Shown here one piece after another: positions 9,544-21,500 of a DNA stretch of 64,000 nucleotides. The stretch covers positions 14,756,001 to 14,820,000 of the forward strand of contig WHVY01000001.1 of the NCBI GenBank assembly GCA_022266195.1, in the 5' to 3' direction. Under the pieces are notes generated by a model. That model was not told where the DNA came from. It searched no databases and saw only the letters and a program-made list of their open reading frames with translations. Source of the DNA: Tetranychus cinnabarinus. Its lineage: Eukaryota > Arthropoda > Arachnida > Trombidiformes > Tetranychidae. The stretch's first letter is position 1. Every line of letters starts with the position of its first letter. Position numbers and translations under genes: made by a program.

Positions 9544-12175
9544 TCACCATGTATCACAAGGTTCTTGTTTAACGGTAGCGCTCATTGCCTGTTTCAATTC
9601 TGTTCCCAGAACAACTCTGCATTCTTCAATTTCAAATTCCTCTTTTATGCGGCTTTCGTAAAATGCTTTGCACTTGAGTTTGTAACTCTTTAGACAGTTG
9701 AGAGCTCGTATAGATAAAGGTTCATCATAATACCTACTCAAATCTGTGGAAGAAAAAAAAAGATTAAAATCTTGTAATTTAAACACGCATGTAGATTACA
9801 AACCTTTAAGATCGGAAATATCTTCAGAAATTTCATCATAATGATTCATTTCGAGATGATTACGTTTTATGATTCTGGGGACAAGAGCTTTACAGATTTT
9901 ACAATTAATATAAGTGGCATTAGCGTGTTTCCAAAAATGCCTCTTAAATGCTTTCCAACTGATGTGATGATAGTTAGCGGTACCAGTCAATTGATTTGCT
10001 CTTTCACAAATTGGACAAATAATCCGTGCATATCGAGATGCCTGCTCTGCTGACATCTGGTCACTTTTAAAACGACGAATAAACTGCTCATTGAGAAATT
10101 CAGTGATGTAATTGATATGTTTGTTATTATCATCAAGTTCCACACTATCAAATGGATGCTCATTTTCGCAATGTAATTTCAAGTCTCTTATATTGGCACA
10201 TTCAAAAGTAAGACATTTCGGGCAGGTAATTTTATCCAATCCAAGATGTAGCTTCATATGTGTTTGAGCTTCATCAAAGTTAGTAGATGAAAATGTATTG
10301 CAAAACAGACAAAAGAAGAGTTCAGATCCTCTTTCTTGGGATGACTTTGGTTCAAAGAGCTCTTCGCCTGGTCTATTTGGAGACGTTATCACTTCACTGT
10401 CTCTGGCTTTTCTTTTAGCTCTATGTATACGTCTATTCGTACGATTATCTGGTTCTTGCTCTGGTTCTTGTTCTTGTTCTTGTTCCTGATCGTCAATTGT
10501 CATTTCTTCTATGTAAGGATCTCCACAAATAGTTTCCGCATCAGACCCACTGTCTTGTTCGACATCGCCAGGCTCTTTTCTTTTTTGCCTTTTTCCCGCT
10601 TTCCAATTTGCCGGCCCGACAAAGACAGATTTTTTGATTCTACTCGATAAATTTTTAGGATCTTTTTCAGATGGTTTCTTGCTACTTTTGGGTGCTGGGT
10701 TGGTACCAGGCCTCACAGGTTGGCCCATTATCGCTTTACTTGCTTCTTCTTTTTCATCAAGAGCTACAATAAATTTTATATACCTAACTGTGGATTCAAT
10801 AGAACTATGAATGGCTCTGAAATGACTGTCAATAGCTTTTGAGCTGCCAAGAAAGTCACATTCAGAGCATTTGAATGAACTTGTAGTACCATGCTTGTGC
10901 TTTAGATGAGATTCTATTGAAACTCTGCTAAGTTGAGCTCCATCAGCACATATTGTACATTTAAACATATTTCGAGCGGAATGCTTGCTTCCAGTTAAAG
11001 CCACCGGTGTAAATAATGCTGCACTCTGCTCAGGTCTGAATCCTCTAATTCTTCTTGCGAAACTCAATTCCTCCTCTCCATCATCATCATCATCATCTTT
11101 GTCAAATTCAGGCTCTTGAAAGCGAACAGAGGGTTTTGATGTCGATTTTCGCGCTTTACTTGAATCAGATTGTTTCTTTGCTATTCTGAGTCCTTTCACA
11201 GCGAACAATCTTTCCTTTGTAGTCTCCTCTTTCCCAGTATCTTGTCGGTTTTGATTTTCATTTTCGTCATCAGAAAAAATTTCTGCAACAGGTTCATCAA
11301 CAGGAGTCATATCGACATCGTCATCATCTTTGGTACCGATGCCATGGAGTTCATTGACGATAGCATCTAATTCGAGATCTTCATCATCCAAAGCTTCTAT
11401 AACAATAACAATAAAGGAAAGAAAATTAGTTGAGATTGAAAACAGAAAAACTTAAAGCGATAAACAAACCTTCAGCATTCTTTTCGTCGGCTTCTTCTAT
11501 CTCTGGTAAAGGATCAACATATTTATCAAACAAACATAAACTGAAGTCGGGGTGAACTTTACAAATATGAAAAAAAACAACGTGAGGGACGAGAGAAACA
11601 AAATCACAATAAAGACATTGATACTTTGGAGATTCTTTGGGTGATGCAATAACTCTATCAACTCGACAATTAGACCAATGGACCGTTTCACTTGGCAGTG
11701 GACCATTTACAATTTGCTTACAAACAAGCACTTTACATAATCCAATCGAACCTTCCCCTGATAGAGTGGTTTGATATTTATTGCCATGAATATTTGCTTG
11801 ATGGAGAAGAACATGAGGAATGCTGGTCCCTCGGTAAACACAAGAGTTACACTGAAAATTTCTGAACCCATGATGTGTCAAAATGTGATCAATAAGTCCT
11901 TCTGTTCGTTCATAGGATTTGTTTTCACCAGAATAGTAATAACAGTAAATGCAGTAAGCATTTTCTCCTTTGTGTCTTGCCTCAAGATGCCTCATGAAAC
12001 TTGCAGGATCATCAGAAGTGAAAAAACATCGATTACGATAGAAGCTGCATTTGAACAATTTGGTGAGTTTCCTTTCGACTGGGGTCATTTGATCGATACT
12101 GTCGATAACAGGAACATTTCCACGATATTTTTTATCAGGATTTTCCGAAATTTCGTCATTATCTGAGGCTGTCAT
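9544..12175 (-). CDS. Multi-C2H2 zinc-finger protein, nuclear, function unknown
   Basis: Three exons on the minus strand: 11470-12175, 9804-11396 and 9544-9743, each junction in phase 1, giving about 832 aa. I chose the ATG at 12175 (MTASDNDE); an in-frame ATG 49 codons upstream would add a hydrophobic, Arg/Cys-containing stretch that looks like UTR. Several C2H2-type fingers are visible: around FKCSFYRNRCFF...HLEARH, YCIYCYYYSG...HILTHH, FQCNSCVYRG and YQCLYCDFVS in exon 1, then FKCTICADGAQ, FKCSECDFLG, FFCLFCNTFS, ITCPKCLTFE and ICPICERANQ in exon 2. Between them are basic nuclear-type patches and a Glu/Gln repeat (EQEQEQEPEQEP). The spacing is irregular, unlike KRAB- or ZAD-type arrays. 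I do not recognise an ortholog. The role is presumably nucleic-acid binding; target unknown. Confidence 0.8.
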
Positions 12176-12750
12176 GGTATATTGTTTAGGTTGAGGCAGC
12201 AAGGATGAATACAAACACGTACAAACATATGATATCGCGTTGAGGCTTCGTCTGTTTGAGCCTCGAAGAAATAATGTTAAAACACGTTCAATATGATAGC
12301 AAAACTTTAAAATCAAGATCAATTCGAAGTCAAAAAAGTAGAAAAGTAGTGCAACACGAATTTCAGTTCATGAGCTTTGTTTAATTTTTGGAAAAGTCTA
12401 GGAGAAAATTAAATGAACATGTTATGAAAAAAGATGGACATAAATATATGAAAAGAGAGATTATGATTACATTAGCTATCTAAAAAAGCAAACAAGGAAC
12501 ACAAATAACAATTAAATGTTTAAATAAGGGCCAGATAATTTGAGATAATCTATTTGAATTAAGATTTCAAATAAACCAACAATTAAAAAAAGCCAAATAC
12601 AAATGTAAAGCAAATATTCCGCCACATTGTGAGGGGTGGTCTCCATATTGCGATCTTGAGGAGAAGAACGAGTTAGCAAAAGGAGTCAATTTTTAGGTTT
12701 GCTAATGAATCTTGTAAACTGAATTCGGTGTTGATCCAATTTGATTGTCA
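12176..12750. other. Intergenic DNA between CK1 gene and zinc-finger gene
   Basis: 575 bp separating two minus-strand genes. It should hold the zinc-finger promoter and the CK1 3' UTR. No further feature is visible. Confidence 0.5.
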
Positions 12751-14103
12751 TTAAATTATCCCTGGTTGCGAAAACTTTCTATCCTCCAATCTTTCCTTCT
12801 CTGATATTCTTTTATGCCAATCGTAAACACCTGAAGAGGAACAACAAAAGACCAAAAAATGTATAAATATCATTTCCATGATAACCTTTTTCAAGGTAAG
12901 TTTGAGCTGTTTCAATATTATCTGTGTACAAATTTGTTAAACACTGTAACTCTAGCTAAGATTATTGAAACTTTCACCTTTAAATGTATATGATTAGAGT
13001 TTAGTTAATTAGTTTAGATATTCAATAGTATACCAGCTGACGTAATACCTGCTGAAAGTTATATTCAACTTGATAATGCTTTTTATGCAAAGATAAGCAA
13101 ATGACGCATATTTGATGATATTTAAAACTTTTTTTTCTATTTTTTTCAATTTTAGGTTTACGTAAGAAAATAAATTTGAATCTAGAACTGATTTTATTAA
13201 CTTACCATCTTCGACAAACATGCGGTTAAAAAGATCACTGAAGAGCTTTTTGAGATAGCTATAATCTGGGTCCTCGGCGAAATCGAGTCGTCTAACATAT
13301 CTTAAATAAGTTGCGAATTCCTCTGGAAATCCGTCACAAAGGAGTTCTATTGCCACCAATCTCTTTATCTCTCCGATTTTTCGATACCTTTCTCTGACGT
13401 CATCAACAACTAAACCTTGCCAAGGAAGTTTTGACTTGAGGAAAAGAATAAAAATGTAACCTAAAGCTTCTAAATCATCTCGACGACTTTGCTCTTTGCC
13501 CATATGGGTGTTTATTGACATATATCGAGCTGTTCCAGTCAGTGGTTTCCCCGCTCGGAAAGGTATGTGTTTACCTGTTTCTTGATCAATATATTCTTTG
13601 CTTAGTCCAAAATCAACTAAATGTATTGTATCTGCCTTAGATGATTTAGGTCGACCAAGGAGAAAATTTTCTGGTTTAATATCTCTATAGATGAGTTTAC
13701 GACTATGAATATGCTCGATCCGTGATATCATCTGTAGAGCACATTGGATAGTTGTTTTGATTGATAACTTTCGATCACATAAATTAAACATTTCTTCTAA
13801 GTTTGGTCCGAGAAGGTCCATTACTAATGCTATGAACTGTCCACATGGACCAAAATAATGTATCCTTGGAATTCCTTCACCGACTCCAATCATCCGATAA
13901 AAACGATATTCCAATGGAAGTGTTGGCACTTTACATTTCATTAATTCAAATTTGATTGCCACTGGTTCACCAGTTAATAAATTTTTACCCACACGTAATT
14001 CACCGAAATTGCCAGCTCCTAATTTCTTGCCAACTCTGTAATTTGTTCCAACCATGAGAACTTCATGTTCGACTTCTTCTAATGATGAACTTTTTCTAGC
14101 CAT
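12751..14103 (-). CDS. CSNK1G: Casein kinase 1 gamma-like Ser/Thr kinase with short C-terminus
   Basis: Two exons on the minus strand: 13206-14103 and 12751-12830 (GAAGATG|GTAAGT to CTTCAG|GTGTTT), giving 325 aa. All kinase landmarks are present: glycine loop GAGNFGE, Lys51 in VAIK, catalytic YRDIKPEN with Asp141, DFG at 164-166, and the CK1 family signatures RYMSINTH and RRDDLEALG. The opening LMVGTNYRVGKK and the YDW near the C-terminus are typical of the gamma class. Members of that class regulate membrane-proximal Wnt and trafficking signals and carry a long palmitoylated tail. Here the protein stops 22 residues after YDW with no cysteine cluster, so this copy is either a soluble divergent paralog or has a further alternative 3' exon. 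If translation ran through the donor it would add a lysine-rich, non-conserved tail, which I take to be intron. Confidence 0.85.
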
Positions 14104-14579
14104 TTGATGGTTTCACTTTACTTGTACAAAAAAATAGCTTAATTATTTTCCCCGTTTTCACATTTCCTTATTGATATGCATATTCACTGTCGATTGTAAC
14201 AATTAATGCGATTTATCATTATCCCTTTTATTGTTGTTTTTTATTTATACTTCAAACAAAATGGTTTTGATTGTTACAATCTGCACATTGATTTTTTCTA
14301 AGCTTGAAAGAATAATTAACTCAAGTTACATTTCACTGCAATTATTTACACTTTGAATTGTTCTACCGTTTGTAACTTTACGTGGTGAGTTTATTTATGT
14401 TATGTAAGTTAATGTTAAATGTACAATAATTTTGATATCAGAAGAAAAATGTTGATTAGAATTTTGTAAATTTGAATTAATAATCCTTTCTATAAATTAT
14501 TTTTCCGATTCCAACTGGCTTTAGAGAAAATTCAATTGATTTAACGATACCATTGGTCATATAAACAACAAATTAAATT
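14104..14579. other. CK1 promoter side and DMC1 copy A 3' flank
   Basis: 476 bp between the CK1 start and the stop of the left DMC1 copy. The part from about 14425 belongs to the inverted-repeat arm (3' flank of DMC1); the rest is unique AT-rich DNA with no visible feature. Confidence 0.5.
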
Positions 14580-16333
14580 TTAGGCATCTTTAGCGTCTGC
14601 GATTCCACCTTCCGTTATAGCAAATGTTGCTTCACTTTCTGGTTGATCTGGGCTATCATATATTTTAGCAATCCTGTTTTCTCCTCTACCTTTTCTTAAA
14701 GATATTCGTGTTGTTGATGCATGGGCTAAAATATGACCACCAATTGGTTTCTTTGGATCAGCTTGAAAAGTCATTCCAGCACCTTTATTATACAACATAG
14801 AAAAATAGTAGAAAAAAGCAAAAATAAGAATGGATTCAACATATTTCTTGGAGAAAAAATTTACTAATAATGAACAATTAACTTACCAGGATCTGCTGTC
14901 ATTTGATTTGTAATAAAGACAGCTACGTTATATTCTTCACTCAATTTTTGTAAACGAGCCAGAAATTGAGCTAACTTTTGTTGACGATCTGCTAATTCTC
15001 CACGTCCACTATAGTCAACTCTGAATAAAGCCATAACTGAATCAACAACAATCAATTTGAAGGCACCTTTTGACTCAAATAAAATATCTGTTGCTTGCTC
15101 TAAAAATCGAAAGAAAGAAAAATGTTAATATGTATTGTATTGTATTGTAACTGAATAAATTATTATATTTTCCAAAATATGATATTACCTATTATCTCGT
15201 ATTGATGTTCACTGGTATATGCTCGTACATAGAGTACATTGTCAAGAGCAGTTTTTTCATCCATTTCAAATCTTCCAGCAATTTGTCTGTAAATAGAATA
15301 AAATAAAATTAATACAATTTTGGATAAACTTTAATATGATAGATGTTCATTTACTTCAAACGTTCTGGCCGAAATGTATTCTCAGTGTCGACGAATATTG
15401 CTTTGCCTCCAGGAAATCCATTTTCACCTTGTAATTGGCAAGTAACTAAAGATAGAGGCCGATATAAAAGGAAAAGATATAAGAGATAAAAATGTTGAAT
15501 CGATTTAATAAATCCACAAGGAATCAAATGTAAAAAATAGCAAACGCCGTGGCTTATGTATCGAAAATATTATATGCTTATACACTTGAACTTGTTAGAA
15601 AATAAAAAATAAATAATGACTTATTCACTTACCACACAATGTATGACTTAACTGCGTTTTCCCACATCTGAACTCACCAAAGACTTCCGTGATTGACATA
15701 CTTTCAATTCCACCTCCTAAGAGACGACTTTTGATGAAAATTGATTAATTAAAAAAAAGGTAGACAAAATAAAAAGAATAGATCATGTGTTAAATTGGAA
15801 GATAACTAATTGTCCTTTATTAAATTATACTTACTCCAAATCTGTAGAGCCAGTAGATACTTTAAATACAGCTTGTCTTTTCAAGCTCTGCTCGAAAGCC
15901 GTTTTGAACTTATTAGGTGAAGCCTTGGCCACAGCTTCACGAATTTTGTCAACTTTAGCATCACTCAGTCCCTAAAAGCCAAGACAGTTAACACAATAAA
16001 TAAATCAAATAGGTAAATTTTCATTCAATTTACAAACCTTTAATGCACATAATTTTTTCCTGGTACACATTTGGATTCCAGTTATTGTATAGATGCCAGC
16101 CGCTTTGAGCTTTTTTAGATCAGCTACATTCTAATTGGACAAGTAAGAGTGGGTTGATTTATATTGTAAAATTAAATTTAAAAAATTGTACTTACCACTC
16201 CATAATCAGCTAATTTGTCCACATCACCACTGATTTCTTCGTCAAATCTGGATTGAGATTCAGTATCAGTGTCAACATCTTCAGCAAAACTTTCAGCTTG
16301 TGAAGCTGAAGCTGCTTTCTTTGCTCGAGACAT
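14580..16333 (-). CDS. DMC1: Meiotic recombinase DMC1, left copy (A)
   Basis: Eight exons on the minus strand: 16196-16333, 16038-16130, 15835-15971, 15633-15727, 15355-15445, 15189-15286, 14887-15099 and 14580-14782, summing to 1,068 nt and 355 aa without a frame break. Known role: the meiosis-specific RecA-family strand-exchange protein. It has an N-terminal helix-hairpin-helix region (GIYTITGIQM), Walker A GEFRCGKTQ, Walker B LIVVDSVMALF, the L1-region signature RVDYSGRGELADRQQ, and the L2 region TADPGAGMTFQADPKKPIGG with the HASTTRI segment. That last part marks DMC1 rather than RAD51. It differs from copy B at six residues that I can see (18 E/D, 25 E/D, 31 D/A, 52 K/R, 316 S/A, 324 N/T). 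Both copies look fully functional. Confidence 0.95.
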
Positions 16334-16420
16334 TTCTAAAAATGTTTTATCACCAACAAATAATTATTAAACAAATCAAAATTAAAATTTTTGAAACAAT
16401 AAATAATTAATTAGGCAAAG

Positions 16421-16684
16421 TTAATTAATAATAAATAAGTTAAATAATATTGTAGCAGAAAGAAGCTCTCGATAAGAATACTGACACAACTCTCACGTTA
16501 AAGATTTAGACAAAGACAACTTTGACACAAAATATTCTTTTTGTAGAATAAAAATTGAACGCCATTTTATTGCACAATTTGTTTCTTTCAAAACAAAACA
16601 CTGTCTATGTTAAGCAAAACTGTATAAACTCTGGATCATCGCTCTTTCTACTTTATTTGTTATTTGTTATTTTCTATTATTCTA
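16421..16684. promoter_or_regulatory. Unique spacer between the DMC1 arms, presumed bidirectional promoter
   Basis: About 264 bp of DNA that is not shared between the arms, with start codons pointing outwards on both sides. Any core promoter for both copies must lie here or in the ~80 bp of shared upstream sequence. TTTTTAG|AAATG just before each ATG looks like a splice acceptor, so a 5' UTR intron is possible. An AACGCCATTTTA sequence near 16558 contains a GCCAT box. No TATA-type arrangement is convincing in such AT-rich DNA. Confidence 0.45.
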
Positions 16685-16767
16685 CTTTATCTAATTATCT
16701 ATTGTTTCAAAAATTTTAATTTTGATTTGTTAAATAATTACTTGTTGGTGATACAACATTTTTAGAA

Positions 16768-18518
16768 ATGTCTCGAGCAAAGAAAGCAGCTTCAGCTTCA
16801 CAAGCTGAAAGTTTTGCTGACGATGTTGACACTGATACTGATTCACAATCCAGATTTGCCGAAGAAATTAGTGGAGATGTGGACAAATTAGCTGATTATG
16901 GAGTGGTAAGTACAATTGTTAAAATTTAATTTTACAATATAAATCAACCCTCTATTATTTGTCTAATTAGAATGTAGCTGATCTGAGAAAGCTCAAAGCG
17001 GCTGGTATCTATACAATAACTGGAATCCAAATGTGTACCAGGAAAAAATTATGTGCATTAAAGGTTTGTAGATTGGAAGAAAATTTACCTATTTGATTTA
17101 TTTATTGTGTTTACTGTCCTGCGTTTTAGGGACTAAGTGATGCTAAAGTTGATAAAATTCGTGAAGCTGTGGCCAAGGCTTCACCTAATAAGTTCAAAAC
17201 GGCTTTCGAGCAGAGCTTGAAAAGACAAGCTGTATTTAAAGTATCTACTGGCTCTACAGATTTGGAGTAAGTATAATTTAATAGAGGACAATCAGTTATC
17301 TTCCAATTTAACACATGATCTATTCTTTTTATTTTGTCTACCTTTTTTTTAATTAATCAATTTTCATCAAAAGTCGTCTCTTAGGAGGTGGAATTGAAAG
17401 TATGTCAATCACGGAAGTCTTTGGTGAGTTCAGATGTGGGAAAACGCAGTTAAGTCATACATTGTGTGGTAAGTGAATAAGTCATTATTTATTTTCTATT
17501 TTCTAACAGGTTTAAGTGTATAAGCATATAATATTTTCGATACATAAGCCACGGCGTTTGCTATTTTTTAAATTTGATTCCTTGTGGATTTATTAAATCG
17601 ATTCAACATTTTTATCTCTTATATCTTTTCCTTTTATATCGCTCTCTATCTTTTAGTTACTTGCCAATTACAAGGTGAAAATGGATTTCCTGGAGGCAAA
17701 GCAATATTCGTAGACACTGAGAATACATTTCGGCCAGAACGTTTAAAGTAAATGAACATCTACCATAGCAAAGTTTATCCAAAATTGTATTAATTTTATT
17801 TTATTCTATTTACAGACAAATTGCTGGAAGATTTGAAATGGATGAAAAAACTGCTCTTGACAATGTACTCTATGTAAGAGCATATACCAGTGAACATCAA
17901 TACGAGATAATAGGTAATATCATATTTTGGAAAATATAATAATTTATTCAGTTACAATACATTACATATTAACAATTTTCTTTCTTTCGATTTTTAGAGC
18001 AAGCAACAGATATTTTATTTGAGTCAAAAGGTGCCTTCAAATTGATTGTTGTTGATTCAGTTATGGCTTTATTCAGAGTTGACTATAGTGGACGTGGAGA
18101 ATTAGCAGATCGTCAACAAAAGTTAGCTCAGTTTCTGGCTCGTTTACAAAAATTGAGTGAAGAATATAACGTAGCTGTTTTTATTACAAATCAAATGACA
18201 GCAGATCCTGGTAAGTCAATTGTTCATTATTAGTAAATTTTTTAATCCAAGAAATATGTTGAATCCATTCTTATTTTTGCTTTTTTCTACTATTTTTCTA
18301 TGTTGTATAATAAAGGTGCTGGAATGACTTTTCAAGCTGATCCAAAGAAACCAATTGGTGGTCATATTTTAGCCCATGCATCAACAACACGCATAGCTTT
18401 AAGAAAAGGTAGAGGAGAAACCAGGATTGCTAAAATATATGATAGCCCAGACCAACCAGAAAGTGAAGCAACATTTGCTATAACGGAAGGTGGAATCGCA
18501 GACGCCAAAGATGCCTAA
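16768..18518 (+). CDS. DMC1: Meiotic recombinase DMC1, right copy (B)
   Basis: Eight exons: 16768-16905, 16971-17063, 17130-17266, 17374-17468, 17657-17747, 17816-17913, 17998-18210 and 18316-18518, summing to 1,068 nt and 355 aa; all junctions are GT-AG and in phase. Exon lengths are identical to copy A, and the same Walker A (GEFRCGKTQ), Walker B, L1 and L2 landmarks are present. The start ATG follows TTTTTAGAA and is the only sensible one, giving the acidic, Ser-rich N-terminus typical of the family; human DMC1 is 340 aa. The copy stands head to head with copy A. The exon 4 acceptor (CATCAAAAG|T) lacks a good pyrimidine tract in both copies but restores the conserved DRLLGGGIES. Confidence 0.95.
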
Positions 18519-21500
18519 AATTTAATTTGTTAATTATATTGACCAATGGTATCGTTAAATCAATTGAATTTGTCTTAAGCCAGCTGGAATTGGAAAAATA
18601 ATGCATAGAAAGGATAATTTATCCCTTACCAAAATTCTAATCAACATTTCTTCTGGTATCAAAATTATTACCATTCATCATTATCTTTTCAAAAATTTAT
18701 ATGAATCCAATCAATGCACACCCAATTTAAGAAATTCCTAAAACAATATTTACCAATATTTCATCCATTTATATTGCTATTACGAATAAAATTATTCATT
18801 TTGAAATGATTCAGACTGGTTAACTGTCCATTTTATTGATTTTTGTTTTTCTATTATCATCCGATTTTCAAAGATAAATGTTTTTTCTTTTCGATGGATA
18901 ATTCATCAATTTCATCTTCTTCTTCATTCTCATTCTCATCCTATTCCAATTTCTTTACTTATCCATTTCTTTCTTTTTGTCTAACTTGAATCTCTCTTTC
19001 TCCTTGTTTCTCACATTAAGCTATTACTGTGTAACAGAATGTGATCAACTTCTAACTTTGGACAAGGCGAGAAAAGATAAAAACCTTCATCATCATCATC
19101 GACATCATCAGCATCTTCTATTTCCTCTCTTTTTCTTCTGTCTAACTTTCTCTTTTAATATCAATGACTCTTGAAGGATAACCTTCTGAAACCAAACCTT
19201 CGTTTAACCACCCATGTCCTCAGGAGACTTAAATGAGATTTGCTTGACTTTTTACCTACAGAATCAATACTAACTTCTTGATATATATTTTTCTCCTCTT
19301 CAACTTTTTTTTCTCTCCTTCGATTTCTTTTCTTCTTCTAATTCAGAGTTTTGTCTCTAACCTAAATCTTCTTCATGTTATATTCTGTCGACTCTTTCTT
19401 ACAAAATCATATAACTACATAACCAGCATCCTAATGTGGACAAACTAAGTCATCTTCACCTTCATCCACCAAGTAAGTCTAAAATGTTTTACCTTATTCA
19501 ATGTTTCACTTTAACACTGACCAAACCACGTTAATACTTTCTCTTTCTTCATTCAATATATATTCTATTCCCAATCTCCCCTTTCTCTCCCTCCCACTTG
19601 GCTTCATCTCATCTATTCTTCTTTACAGTTAAATGGACATATAAGGAAAGATGCTTTCGATCATCATGTTTATCCAACTTTTGTCTCCTTCCTTTTCTAA
19701 TGGTCACGTGAAGGAGGACTACTTGGTCAACAATAAAGCAAAGATGAGAAGGAAAAAAAAGACTCAACAAAATATAAGATGATTGTTATGCTCTTGTTCA
19801 CACACATTTATACACATTATATATATTGGTATATTGGCATGATCTTTGAGACAAAAAGAGGATGATGTTGATATCAGAGGAGCAAGAAAAAAGAGTTCAG
19901 ATGAAAAGAAAGCAAAGGATATAAAGTCTCAAGAAGTGAAACAAAAGAAACCAAGTTGATTGGAAGTTTTTATTCGCCTTTTTTGCTTTCCTTTTTTTCC
20001 CTTCTTTCAGTTTTGTCATCATGTAACTGACTTAGTTTTTCATTGGAACAACGTTAAATAAGTATATTTATATATATATTTGTTTGATATTGTGTATAGC
20101 AGATGATTATGTCAAGAGTATTGAAGCAAGTCAAGAAGAGATGTTCCTTTTGAAGATGAGTGAAAAAGAAAGTAGACAGAAAGAAAGCGGAAATGATTCT
20201 GAACTGAAAGGTTACATGAATGAAGATGGAGATGAATTAATAACTTTCTACTCTTTTGAGAATATATTACTTTCTCGAAAATAATAAAAGTAAAATTGTT
20301 TGGTTGAACATGAAAATAAAGATGTACAATGTAACTATAAATTTAGTCTATTGATGTGTGATTTCCAACAGTGTCAATGGGAATGAACTTGGTAACACAA
20401 AACCAAGATTTTATCAATTCAAATTTTCCATGTGACGATGAAAATGGTGATAAAAATAAACCAATTAAACAATAAATCAACCAATTTTTCACTTTAAGTT
20501 TCAATAACTTCAGAAGACATCAGGAAGCTCAGCAAAAGTTGAAGTAATAACATTGAAAAGATTGAGCCAAATTGATAAACCTTATATAGATCTGGCAAAT
20601 ACCTGGAGAAATGCTTATAACTCCTTGATGATGACAAATTTACACGTAAAATCCACCAAATACTCCAGTCGTTTTATCCAAACAATCTTTTCAATTTTCC
20701 CAATCTGTTGGTGACTTGATAGATTACTTGAGATCATTTTAATGGATGATTAACTTGAAATAATAATCAAGTTAATACCATTTCCATAAATGTTGATACT
20801 TTCTCGATAATAAATAACTTATTGAAGATGGTAAAGAAGACGAATGTTGTTAGCCAACAACTTGACCATGATTGAAATATCCCATTTAGCAAAAGTATTA
20901 GTACGTTGGTTAACTCATAGAAAGCAAAAGAGCAACATAATTTTGTTCATTATCGTCTTCTCATCGTTTATGTTACCTGACAGATGCAATTACCCTTGAA
21001 CAATCAAAGGAGTAAGTAAAGAAGAAAACGAAAAGGTGAAGAAATTAAAAGAGGAATGAGCAAAGAACCAGAATAAGAGACGGCAAAAGAGTACATTTGC
21101 AGATTTCAAATGTATCGATCCATTGGGACAATTTATTTCCCATGTTTCGGTTTATTTTTTCTCGGCCTATGTTTCAAGACAAAAAGATTCATAGTTTGTT
21201 TCTTATCAGTTAATCTAACTGAAAATGGTAATGATTGTGGTTTAACGGTTGAACTCAAAGTTCATTTTAAATAGACAGAAAATGTTTACAGAAACATGTG
21301 AAAAGTCGCGTCATTTGATGATTAAAAGATAAGATAAGAAAGTTAGATTCTTTTTCTTTTATCCGTTAGCTTATTTTTTCAACTGTTTTAATCATTGTTG
21401 CTTTCTAATGGTTATGGTTAACATTAAATTATGTTGTCAACAGAAGGATTATTAAGAAGTGTTCATGAAACCCAAACTGTGAGTCAGTAATGCATTTCAT

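Larger units (their letters stand above)
14425..18670. repeat. Large inverted repeat (palindrome) carrying two DMC1 genes
   Basis: The left arm (about 14425-16420) and the right arm (about 16685-18670) are reverse complements of each other over roughly 2 kb, separated by about 260 bp of unique DNA. Homology covers all eight exons, the introns, about 80 bp upstream of the start codons and about 150 bp downstream of the stops. It ends near AAAATTATT on the far side (about 14425 left, 18670 right). Introns are very similar but carry substitutions and small indels, so the copies are distinct sequences and not one read twice. Arm borders are read by eye and could shift by some tens of bases. Confidence 0.93.

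Noticed and set aside
12176..12322. Upstream in-frame ATG at 12322 for the zinc-finger protein
   Set aside because: It would add 49 residues of hydrophobic, non-conserved sequence; the ATG at 12175 gives a polar N-terminus running straight into the first finger.
15787..15975. 62-aa frame antisense to DMC1 exon 3 (mirror copy at 17126-17314)
   Set aside because: It is the complementary shadow of a coding exon plus intron and appears twice only because of the inverted repeat.
20084..20284. 66-aa + frame with an acidic, plausible-looking sequence (ADDYVKSIEASQEEM...)
   Set aside because: No homology recognised, no clear splice context or supporting neighbour, and it lies in low-complexity DNA.
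20731..20742. TGAGATCATTTT, identical to the first 12 nt of the bantam microRNA (also near 55558)
   Set aside because: The remaining bases of mature bantam do not match and neither site has flanking sequence that pairs into a precursor hairpin. A 12-nt AT-rich match in 64 kb can be chance.
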